The position numbers and the translations under genes were made by a program. Shown piece after piece: positions 51,384 through 58,818 of a stretch of DNA of 64,000 nucleotides (within the stretch, counting starts at the first letter, position 1; each line of letters opens with the position of its first letter). This DNA is from JAIOTG01 sp964644045. GTDB taxonomy: Bacteria > Patescibacteriota > Patescibacteriia > Patescibacteriales > JAGXOH01. Below the pieces are notes generated by a model. It searched no databases and was not told where the DNA came from. It saw only the letters and a program-made list of their open reading frames with translations. Where the stretch lies: assembly GCA_964644045.1 (NCBI GenBank), contig CAZXUK010000003.1:1-64000 (forward strand), written 5' to 3'.

Positions 51384-53957
51384 ATGCAATATAATCATAA
51401 AACAATAGAAAAGAAATGGAGGGCAAAATGGGCAAAAGATAATTTATACAAAACAGCCCAAGAAAAAGGGAAAAAGAAGTATTATGTTTTGGATATGTTC
51501 CCTTATCCCAGTGGAGAGGGTCTTCACGTGGGCCATCCCCGCGGGTATATCGCCACCGATGTTTTTGCCCGCCTAAAAATGCTTCAGGGCTATAATGTGC
51601 TTCATCCCATGGGTTGGGACGCTTTCGGCTTGCCGGCGGAGAATTATGCTTTAAAGAATAAAACCCACCCCCGAAAAGCCACGCGGAAAAATATTGAAAT
51701 TTTTAAGGGTCAGTTGGAAAAACTGGGCTTTACTTATGATTGGGAGAGAGAGATAAACACCACTGACCCCGAATTTTATAAATGGACTCAGTGGGTTTTT
51801 TTGCAAATGTTTAAGTGCGGGTTGGCTTATGAATCTTTTGAGCCCATTAATTGGTGTCCGGGTTGCCAGACCGGTTTGGCTAACGAGGACCTGGAAGGAG
51901 GTAAATGCGAGCGTTGCGGAAGTGAAATAGAGCAGAAACCCATGAGGCAATGGGTTTTAAAAATTACAGATTATGCTGACAGGCTTTTGGATGATATTGA
52001 TAAGCTAAAAGATTGGGACGAATCAATTAAGGAAATGCAGAAAAATTGGATCGGACGTAGTTTCGGAGCAAAAATTAAATTTTTTCTCCGAAATTCGCGG
52101 GATTCAGCGACTTCTAATTCACAAGAATTAGAAGTATTTACCACTCGGCCGGATACTTTATTCGGAGCAACTTATTTTGTGGTGGCGCCCGAGAATCCAT
52201 TGATTGGAGATTGGAAATTGGAAATTGGAAATTGGAATGAGGTTGAAGGTTATATTGATCAGGCCAAGAAAAAGACGGAGCTGGAGAGAACCGATTTGGC
52301 CAAGGAAAAAACCGGGGTAAAACTCGACGGAGTTGTGGCGGTTAATCCGGTTAACGGGGAAGAGTTGCCTGTTTTTGTGGCCGATTATGTAATGATGCAT
52401 TATGGCACCGGAGCCATTATGGCCGTGCCCGCTCATGACGAAAGGGACTGGGAGTTTGCCTGGATTATGAATCAAGAATTAAGAAGCAAGAATAAGGAAG
52501 AAATTAAAGTAAAACCGGTGGTTGAGCCGATTTGGGAAGATTTTAATTTTGCTGATGTTCATCCCGTATACGGGCGACATAATTTAAAAGAAGAATCTTC
52601 TAAAGATACTGGAGACAGAATGATAGAAGAAGAATTTAATTTTGTTAAAAAAGGAGAGAAGTGTTTTACTGGGGAAGGAATTAGTGTTAACTCCGATTTT
52701 TTGAATGGACTTGAAACACAAGAGGCCAAGCAAAAAATGATCGAATGGCTGGAGAGAAATGGTTTAGGCAAAAAAGATGTTAATTATAAGTTGAAAGATT
52801 GGGTTTTTTCCAGGCAAAGATATTGGGGCGAGCCCATTCCCATTATTCACTGCGGGAAGTGCGGGGCTGTGCCCGTCCCTGAGAAAGATCTTCCCTTAGA
52901 GCTTCCCGAAGTAGATCATTATCAACCCACGGGAACCGGAGAATCGCCTTTGGCCGGTATCACTGATTGGGTTAATACTAATTGTCCTAAATGCGGAGGA
53001 GATGCCAAGAGAGAGACCAATACTATGCCCCAGTGGGCGGGCTCCAGCTGGTATTATCTTCGTTTTATTGATCCGCGCAACGATCAAGCTTTAGTGGATA
53101 AGGACAAGGAAAAATATTGGTCTCCGGTGGATTTTTATGTGGGAGGAGCCGAGCATGCCACCAGGCATTTGATCTATGCCCGTTTTTGGCATAAATTCTT
53201 ATATGATATCGGAGTAGTAAACTATGACGAGCCCTTTAAGCGCTTACAGCATGTAGGCATCATTTTGGCCGAAGACGGACGCAAAATGAGTAAGCGCTGG
53301 GGCAATGTCATAAATCCCGATGATATTGTGGAGCAATACGGAGCCGACTCCTTAAGGGTTTATGAGATGTTTATGGGTCCTTTTAGCCAATCCATTGCCT
53401 GGAGCACTAACGGTCTTGTGGGAGCCAGAAAATTTTTGGACAGGATCTATTCTTTGTCCGAAGCGGTTGGTTCCGAGCCGGACAAGGAAGAAATAGTTTC
53501 ACTTTTGCATAAAACCATTAAAAAAGTAGGGGAGGATATAGAAAGTTTTAAACTTAATACGGCAGTGAGCGCTTTAATGATCTTAGTGAACAAAATTTTT
53601 GAACAGCAAGAAGGAAAGATCAGCCGAGGTAATTGTAAAAAATTATTGATAATTCTATCACCTTTTGCTCCGCATTTAAGCGAGGAGATTTGGGAGAGTC
53701 TGGGAGAAGAAAAAAGTATCTTTAAAGAGAGTTGGCCGGAATTTGACCCGGAGCTGGCCCGGGACAAAACCATAGAGTTGGTTATTCAGATTAACGGTAA
53801 AGTAAGGGATAAAATGGAGGCCTCGGCTGATATAGCGGAAGAGGAGGCCAAAAAACAAGCTTTGGAAAGAGAAAAGATCAAAGAATGGATCAAGGATAAA
53901 GAGATAGTAAAGGTGATCTTTGTGCCGGGCAGATTGGTTAATATAGTTATAAAATAG
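51384..53957 (+). CDS. leuS: Leucyl-tRNA synthetase
   Basis: Charges tRNA-Leu. Class I synthetase, 857 residues: HVGHPRGY near 48-55 (HIGH motif), a zinc-like CxxC...CxxC ribbon (about 155-183), the CP1 editing domain (about 220-425) with TTRPDTLFGATY, a second cysteine ribbon near 493-540, and KMSKRWGN (K instead of the usual KMSKS final serine). Two repeat-derived segments lie in frame in the editing domain: an 11-bp inverted repeat (52110-52135) and five tandem 7-bp units (52202-52236). The frame is open throughout, so these do not break the gene. Confidence 0.97.
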   Translation: MQYNHKTIEKKWRAKWAKDNLYKTAQEKGKKKYYVLDMFPYPSGEGLHVGHPRGYIATDVFARLKMLQGYNVLHPMGWDAFGLPAENYALKNKTHPRKATRKNIEIFKGQLEKLGFTYDWEREINTTDPEFYKWTQWVFLQMFKCGLAYESFEPINWCPGCQTGLANEDLEGGKCERCGSEIEQKPMRQWVLKITDYADRLLDDIDKLKDWDESIKEMQKNWIGRSFGAKIKFFLRNSRDSATSNSQELEVFTTRPDTLFGATYFVVAPENPLIGDWKLEIGNWNEVEGYIDQAKKKTELERTDLAKEKTGVKLDGVVAVNPVNGEELPVFVADYVMMHYGTGAIMAVPAHDERDWEFAWIMNQELRSKNKEEIKVKPVVEPIWEDFNFADVHPVYGRHNLKEESSKDTGDRMIEEEFNFVKKGEKCFTGEGISVNSDFLNGLETQEAKQKMIEWLERNGLGKKDVNYKLKDWVFSRQRYWGEPIPIIHCGKCGAVPVPEKDLPLELPEVDHYQPTGTGESPLAGITDWVNTNCPKCGGDAKRETNTMPQWAGSSWYYLRFIDPRNDQALVDKDKEKYWSPVDFYVGGAEHATRHLIYARFWHKFLYDIGVVNYDEPFKRLQHVGIILAEDGRKMSKRWGNVINPDDIVEQYGADSLRVYEMFMGPFSQSIAWSTNGLVGARKFLDRIYSLSEAVGSEPDKEEIVSLLHKTIKKVGEDIESFKLNTAVSALMILVNKIFEQQEGKISRGNCKKLLIILSPFAPHLSEEIWESLGEEKSIFKESWPEFDPELARDKTIELVIQINGKVRDKMEASADIAEEEAKKQALEREKIKEWIKDKEIVKVIFVPGRLVNIVIK
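52110..52135. repeat. Inverted repeat inside leuS
   Basis: ACTTCTAATTC (52110-52120), four-base loop ACAA, GAATTAGAAGT (52125-52135): perfect 11-bp arms in coding DNA, encoding the SNSQELEV segment before the editing-domain TTRPDT motif. Confidence 0.85.
52202..52236. repeat. Five 7-bp tandem units inside leuS
   Basis: GATTGGA-GATTGGA-AATTGGA-AATTGGA-AATTGGA, encoding IGDWKLEIGNWN. It looks like the AT-rich intergenic repeats of this genome captured in frame. Confidence 0.85.
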
Positions 53958-54000
53958 GGTTTAGGATTTAGGTTTTAGGTTTTAGGGTTTAGTTTTGGTT
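53958..54000. repeat. TTTAGG-type repeat array, left flank of S23 gene copy B
   Basis: Degenerate tandem TTTAGGATTTAGGTTTTAGG units start at the leuS stop codon. The array at 54390-54444 resembles it in inverted orientation. Confidence 0.8.
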
Positions 54001-54029
54001 CAAGATATAATAAATACAGAGTAAATATT

Positions 54030-54413
54030 ATGATAGAAGTTTGTTCTTATAAAGATTTAATAGTTTGGCAGAAATCAATTGATTTAGTGGTAGAAATTTA
54101 TAAAATTACAGATTTATTCCCAAAATATGAATTGTTTAATTTAACAACCCAAATGAGAAGGTCTGGAATTTCCATTTCTTCAAATATAGCGGAGGGCAAG
54201 GGAAGAGGGACGAGGAAAGATTTTAGCCATTTTTTAAAATTAGCTTTAGGGTCAGCCAATGAATTAGAGACCCAAATAGAGATTGCTAAGAGATTGGATT
54301 ATATTGAAAAAAATAAGGATTTTGAGGGTTTATTAACAGAAATTATGAAGATGCTTAATAAATTAATCAGTTCATTAGATTATAAAACCCCAAACTCACC
54401 ACCCAACACCTAG
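54030..54413 (+). CDS. Four-helix-bundle protein of the S23 / 23S-rRNA intervening-sequence family, copy B
   Basis: 127 residues with the core LFNLTTQMRRSGISISSNIAEGKGR-like segment (key residues Q, RR, SNIAEG; about 36-60). It shares the family core but little else with copy A at 45355. Its last residues (PNSPPNT) are encoded by the start of the right flanking repeat array, which means the array has run into the gene's 3' end. It stands between leuS and the transporter, bracketed by TTTAGG-type repeats in opposite orientations. Confidence 0.88.
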   Translation: MIEVCSYKDLIVWQKSIDLVVEIYKITDLFPKYELFNLTTQMRRSGISISSNIAEGKGRGTRKDFSHFLKLALGSANELETQIEIAKRLDYIEKNKDFEGLLTEIMKMLNKLISSLDYKTPNSPPNT

Positions 54414-54444
54414 AATCTAACACCTAAAATCTAACACCTAACAT
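54390..54444. repeat. CCTAACA-type repeat array, right flank of S23 gene copy B
   Basis: ACACCTAGAATCTAACACCTAAAATC and further CTAACACC units, roughly the reverse complement of the left array. It overlaps the 3' end of the S23-family gene and ends just before the transporter's ATG. Confidence 0.8.
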
Positions 54445-54446
54445 TA

Positions 54447-55664
54447 ATGAAATATTTTCAAGGCAAAATTTCGCCGGGATTTGTGGCCGTTTTTTCCGGC
54501 AGAATGGTTTTAAGAGTGGCCGGGGGACTGTTGGGACTGTTCCTGCCGGTTTTTTTATACGAGATCTTTAATTTAAAAATTCAGTATGTTTTTTATTATT
54601 TTTTGTCCATTCATCTTTTGTATGGATTGCTTATTGCTTGGGGGGCTCAGTATTTAAACAAGATCGGTTTAAGAAGATCTTTGCGTTTAAGCGTGATTGT
54701 GGAGGCCTTATTTTATTTCTCTCTTTATCTGTTAGATAAATATTTTGGCGGAGAGAAAAGCTCCGGCCTTGATCTGCTTTTATTTTTGCTTGTTTTATCC
54801 ATAGTTTTTCAGTTGATTCGCAAAATAATGTATTGGTTGCCCCTGCATACGGATATGGCCAAATTCACGGACAGAAGTAATCGCGGAAAAGAATTGGGGG
54901 TTGTTTATTCCAGCACCGTGGTTATCCAGGCGGTTTTGCCGATCTCCGCCGGTTGGATCATTTTTAAATTCGGCTATGATTATTTGTTTATTTTGGCCGT
55001 GGTTGTTTGCCTTTGTTCTTTGATCCCTTTTAGTTTCCTGCCCCGTACTCAAGAGAAATTTTCTTGGAGTTATTGGGAGACCTGGAAAGAATTTTTTTCG
55101 CGCAAGAGAAGAAGGCAGGTTTTGGCTTATGCCGGAAACGGAGCCGAGGACTTGGTGGGGGTTTTGATCTGGCCGATTTTTATTTGGGAGATCCTGCATG
55201 GCAATTATTTTGAAGTGGGCGCGATCTCTTCTTTAATAGTGGCGGTTACGGTCGTGTTTCAACTGACCGTGGGGCGCTTGTCCGACAGTTTGGATAAAAA
55301 CAAAATGATAACCGTGGGCAATTTCTTTTATGCCACCGGTTGGATCTTTAAAATTTTTATAGCCACCGCTTTTCAGATTTTTTTGGCTTCCACTTATCAC
55401 AGCTTGACCAAAATATTTTCCCGCACCCCCTTTGATACTCTTACTTATGAAAAAGCGGCCGATCAAGGCCACTTTGTGGATGAGTTTACCGTAATTCACG
55501 AGATGGCTTTTAATGCGGGCAAAGTGCTTATGATACTCTTTTCTTTGTTATTGATTTCGCTTACCGGTATAAAGTGGACTTTCATCCTGGCCGCTTTGGC
55601 TTCTTTGTTTATGAATTTTTTGGTGGATCATCAAACCGTAGGCAAGGGCAGGCATGTCGGCTAA
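54447..55664 (+). CDS. MFS-like multi-pass membrane transporter
   Basis: 405 residues, about 12 hydrophobic segments in two groups of six with a longer hydrophilic central loop (about 200-235, KEFFSRKRRRQ). A GRLSDSLDKNKM motif (about 275-286) fits the loop 2-3-type signature of the major facilitator superfamily. Substrate unknown. It converges with the neighbouring minus-strand gene, overlapping it by 4 bp at the ends. Confidence 0.75.
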   Translation: MKYFQGKISPGFVAVFSGRMVLRVAGGLLGLFLPVFLYEIFNLKIQYVFYYFLSIHLLYGLLIAWGAQYLNKIGLRRSLRLSVIVEALFYFSLYLLDKYFGGEKSSGLDLLLFLLVLSIVFQLIRKIMYWLPLHTDMAKFTDRSNRGKELGVVYSSTVVIQAVLPISAGWIIFKFGYDYLFILAVVVCLCSLIPFSFLPRTQEKFSWSYWETWKEFFSRKRRRQVLAYAGNGAEDLVGVLIWPIFIWEILHGNYFEVGAISSLIVAVTVVFQLTVGRLSDSLDKNKMITVGNFFYATGWIFKIFIATAFQIFLASTYHSLTKIFSRTPFDTLTYEKAADQGHFVDEFTVIHEMAFNAGKVLMILFSLLLISLTGIKWTFILAALASLFMNFLVDHQTVGKGRHVG

Positions 55665-56671
55665 AGACCGGATATTAACCAATCCCCGTTTTGCTGTTCT
55701 TCCAAGGATATTTTTATTTTTGTTTCATATCCGCCCAACCCGAAAAAAACCTCTTGTTGATAAATTTTTTTCTCATTTTCGTAATTTTTGAATTTTGCTC
55801 CGGATAAAATATTAGCGAACAGAAACCGACCTTCTGCGTTTAAATAATTAAGAGAATACTCCACGCTTTTTCTTGTTTTCGGGGTAAAATATTTTAAGGA
55901 TTTTGAGATTTCTCCTCTTCTGATTTTTTCTCCCGCTTTTTTTAAAGCTTGGGAAGCGCTCAAGGTCGAGGGATTATTATTGAGAGGATCATCATTAGAG
56001 TTCTTTTTACTATCGGTATGGGAGTTTTCTTTGTTTGTTTGAGAGGAAATTATTCGGGCTAAGTCAGTGTTGTTGACCCCCAAGCTTAATTTTTTCATAA
56101 TTTCCAGGGCGTCGGCCGGTTTCCCCAGATAATACCTTTTTTGGTCTTCGGGATAAACATACCAGGCCTCCCCGTTTTGTTCTGTTTGGATCAGAAAATA
56201 ACCTTGAACTTTAGAGCTCATCTCCGGGTTTAAGGAGATTTTTCCTTCACCCAAGGGGTTGTAATTGTTTTCTATTTCCTTTTTATCTTTATAACCGTCA
56301 TTATCTGAATCCTGAGAATCGGGATCGGTTCCGATCGCTTGTTCCAGTCGGTCGCTGACCCCGTCTTGGTCGCTGTCAGGACCGTAATTAATATCCAAGG
56401 CAACGGGAATTCGGGATAGATCCCGGTTGGTTACCCCCCGGCCCAATTCTTGGATAACGGCCAAGGCGTCGACCGGTTTTCCCAGATAATACCTTTTTTG
56501 GTCTTCGGGATAAACATACCAGGCCTTACCTCGGTCCTCCACTTGCAGGAGTATTAACCCCTTTAGTTTTTCCGCCAAATCGGTTTGCGCCCGGGTTTGC
56601 CGGAAAAAAGGGCAAGTCAAGCAAAGAAGAAGCAACAGACTTAAAAAAATTTTAAATTTTTTGGGGGTCAT
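55661..56671 (-). CDS. Secreted protein with duplicated YVYPEDQKRYYLGKP module and thrombospondin-3-like repeats
   Basis: 336 residues. Signal peptide 1-29 (with TRAQ near cleavage). Module 1 (about 42-90) and module 2 (about 155-205) each contain GKAWYVYPEDQKRYYLGKP-like sequence, a pattern of CPR surface proteins. Between them lie acidic calcium-binding repeats (DSDQDGVSDRLE, DSQDSDNDGYKDKKE; about 98-130). A Ser/Asn-rich linker (about 215-245) precedes a C-terminal domain of unknown fold. The module coding DNA shares a perfect 46-bp repeat (56124-56169 and 56481-56526). Extracellular, function unknown. Confidence 0.82.
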   Translation of the reverse strand: MTPKKFKIFLSLLLLLCLTCPFFRQTRAQTDLAEKLKGLILLQVEDRGKAWYVYPEDQKRYYLGKPVDALAVIQELGRGVTNRDLSRIPVALDINYGPDSDQDGVSDRLEQAIGTDPDSQDSDNDGYKDKKEIENNYNPLGEGKISLNPEMSSKVQGYFLIQTEQNGEAWYVYPEDQKRYYLGKPADALEIMKKLSLGVNNTDLARIISSQTNKENSHTDSKKNSNDDPLNNNPSTLSASQALKKAGEKIRRGEISKSLKYFTPKTRKSVEYSLNYLNAEGRFLFANILSGAKFKNYENEKKIYQQEVFFGLGGYETKIKISLEEQQNGDWLISGL

Positions 56672-56720
56672 GGATTTTTTTAAATATTTTTGTTATTATT
56701 AAAATAATAACATTATTTTT

Positions 56721-57281
56721 ATGATTAAACAATTTTTGAAAACCAAGAAAACAGGTAAAATTTTGATATTTTCAATTGTTTTTATTTGTTTGAGTTTTTT
56801 GATTTTTTTTGGGGTTAATTTGGATAAATACGCCAACCTGCAGTTGGGCAGAGAGGCGGTGGCCGCCGGCGGGTTTCCTTATCAAATAGGGCTGACCAAT
56901 GTAAGGATTACTAAGTGTCAAGTTACTCTCGGGGTGTGTGTTGGGGTTGGAGTCGATGCGGGGCCTGCTACAGCTTTATGTAATACTAAATCCCCAGGAG
57001 TTTGCGAAAGTTATAGGTATGTTTCTGGTGTTCCTGCTGGAGGAATGGGAACAGCAGCTCTTTTTCTTTTTCCAAATTTATCTTTTGCTGGCGTAAGTAC
57101 GGGAGGACAATTAATAGCCGGTGGCATGGGTCCGACCATGATGGACGGAGGTGTTGTGGCCGGCCCCGGGGGTTGCGTGGGTAGCGGTTGCGCTCGAGTG
57201 GAAGATGAAAATTTATGGAAAAAGACCAAGTTGGCTTTTAAATATGTAATAGCTACTACCAAAAATTCAATTGGTTTTTAA
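56721..57281 (+). CDS. Secreted Gly- and Cys-rich small protein
   Basis: 186 residues, not recognised. A membrane or signal segment (about 13-33) leads to an exported domain with six to seven cysteines (KCQVTLGVCVG, ALCNTKSPGVCES, GGCVGSGCARV) and a glycine-rich middle. It looks like a disulfide-stabilised surface subunit. It lies just before rsmA (6 bp gap). Confidence 0.7.
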   Translation: MIKQFLKTKKTGKILIFSIVFICLSFLIFFGVNLDKYANLQLGREAVAAGGFPYQIGLTNVRITKCQVTLGVCVGVGVDAGPATALCNTKSPGVCESYRYVSGVPAGGMGTAALFLFPNLSFAGVSTGGQLIAGGMGPTMMDGGVVAGPGGCVGSGCARVEDENLWKKTKLAFKYVIATTKNSIGF

Positions 57282-57287
57282 AGTTCA

Positions 57288-58130
57288 ATGGATTTATTAA
57301 AACAGACCCAAGAGTTGTGCGGTTTATATGATCTTAAGCCCTCCCGGAGCAAGGGGCAGAATTTTTTGGTTAGCTCCGGAGTTTATGATAAAATTATAAA
57401 AGAGGCGGAGTTAACTTCGCAAGATAAAGTTTTGGAAGTGGGGCCGGGCTTGGGCTTTTTAACCTCACGCTTGGCTTCCCGAGTAAAAAAGGTGGTTTCC
57501 GTGGAGTTGGATGATGATTTGGCCGGGGTTTTGCGACTCGGCTTGGATACTCATGATATAAAAAATGTGGAAATTGTTAATGAAAATATTCTGGATTTGG
57601 ATTTATCCGGGAGCGGTCTGGGGAAGAGTTATAAAATAGTGGCCAATTTGCCTTATAATATTAGTTCTGTTTTTTTAAGAAAAGTCTTGGAAGCGGAAGA
57701 TAAGCCGGACTTGATGGTTTTGTTGCTTCAAAAAGAAGTAGTGGAGAGGATCGTGGCCCGCCCGCCGCAAATGAGCTTGTTGGCGGTTTCGGTCCAATAT
57801 TATTCCTATCCTGTTTTAGTGGACAAAGCGGGCCCGGCCGATTTTTGGCCCCGGCCCCGGGTGGAAAGCGCCATAGTTAAGTTAAAAATCAAAGACGAAT
57901 TTCCTTTAGAACCTGAACAGGAAAAGGATTTTTTTCGGTTGGTTAAATTTGGCTTCAGCTCCAAAAGAAAAATGCTTAAAAACAATTTGGCCGCCGCTTT
58001 TCGTCTTTCTCCAGAGGTAATGTTTGAGGCGTTGAATCATTTGAATTTTAATCCCCGGATTCGCGCCCAGGATTTGACTTTAAAAGAATGGCTGAAATTA
58101 TTTGAGTGCTTGCGTGATTATATGGTATAA
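57288..58130 (+). CDS. rsmA: RsmA (KsgA), 16S rRNA dimethyladenosine transferase
   Basis: Dimethylates two adjacent adenosines near the 3' end of 16S rRNA during small-subunit maturation. Of 280 residues: SAM-binding VLEVGPGLGFLTSRLA (about 47-62), VSVELDDDL, the catalytic NLPYNISSVFLRK (about 121-133), and a C-terminal helical domain. The start is ATG 57288, immediately after the secreted protein. Confidence 0.95.
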   Translation: MDLLKQTQELCGLYDLKPSRSKGQNFLVSSGVYDKIIKEAELTSQDKVLEVGPGLGFLTSRLASRVKKVVSVELDDDLAGVLRLGLDTHDIKNVEIVNENILDLDLSGSGLGKSYKIVANLPYNISSVFLRKVLEAEDKPDLMVLLLQKEVVERIVARPPQMSLLAVSVQYYSYPVLVDKAGPADFWPRPRVESAIVKLKIKDEFPLEPEQEKDFFRLVKFGFSSKRKMLKNNLAAAFRLSPEVMFEALNHLNFNPRIRAQDLTLKEWLKLFECLRDYMV

Positions 58131-58155
58131 TAAAATAATATATATAATATTTTTA

Positions 58156-58803
58156 ATGGCAAATAAAGAAACGGAGAAACCAAACCTGACCATAAAGCAA
58201 AAATTATTAGCGGTTTTTTTGGCCGTTTTCGCCGTGGCCGTGATTTTTTTATGGATTACGGACTTGAAAAGCAGTTTGTCCGTAAATTATACCCAAAGCA
58301 ATAGTTCTAACTCCGGTCAGGAAGAGGAGTTGTGTTTAAGCGGAAATTGCAATGAAGAGAGCAGAGATTATTCCGATTCGGACGGGGACGGTCTTTTGGA
58401 CTGGGAAGAAAAAGAAAAATACCAAACTTCCCCTTATTTGGAAGATTCGGACGGAGACGGCTATACGGACAAGGAGGAGATAGAAAGCGGCCATGACCCC
58501 AATTGTCCCCGAGGAGAGGATTGTTATGATTCTTCAGAAGAACTGATGAATAACAAAGAAAACAATAACACAGAAGTTTCCACCAGCTCCGGGCTTGGCA
58601 ATATTGGAGAGAGTAAAGATTCCGACTCTGAAAATTCAAATATTAATCAAGAAACGCAACAAATAATGGAAGGGGAGGCCTCGCCCCGCGCTTTAAGAGA
58701 AGTGCTTTTGCAAGCCGGCATGGAGAAGGAAGTACTGAATAGTTTAAGTGATGAAGAATTAATGCGGGCTTACCAAGAAACCCTAAATAAAAACCAAAAT
58801 TAA
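58156..58803 (+). CDS. Secreted thrombospondin-3-like calcium-binding protein
   Basis: 215 residues from ATG 58156 (an upstream in-frame ATG at 58102 lies inside rsmA and is rejected). One membrane helix (about 18-38) anchors an extracellular part with two cysteine-flanked calcium-binding repeats: DSDGDGLLDWEEKEKY and DSDGDGYTDKEEIES. A C-terminal Asn/Ser-rich acidic region ends in a helix (ALREVLLQAGMEKEVLNSL). It sits directly before the giant protein and may help display it. Confidence 0.82.
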   Translation: MANKETEKPNLTIKQKLLAVFLAVFAVAVIFLWITDLKSSLSVNYTQSNSSNSGQEEELCLSGNCNEESRDYSDSDGDGLLDWEEKEKYQTSPYLEDSDGDGYTDKEEIESGHDPNCPRGEDCYDSSEELMNNKENNNTEVSTSSGLGNIGESKDSDSENSNINQETQQIMEGEASPRALREVLLQAGMEKEVLNSLSDEELMRAYQETLNKNQN

Positions 58804-58818
58804 TTATTAACTTAAGAT

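Noticed and set aside
58102..58155. Upstream ATG for the calcium-binding protein
   Set aside because: It overlaps the rsmA 3' end and would add an 18-residue segment without signal-peptide character; ATG 58156 gives a proper anchor.
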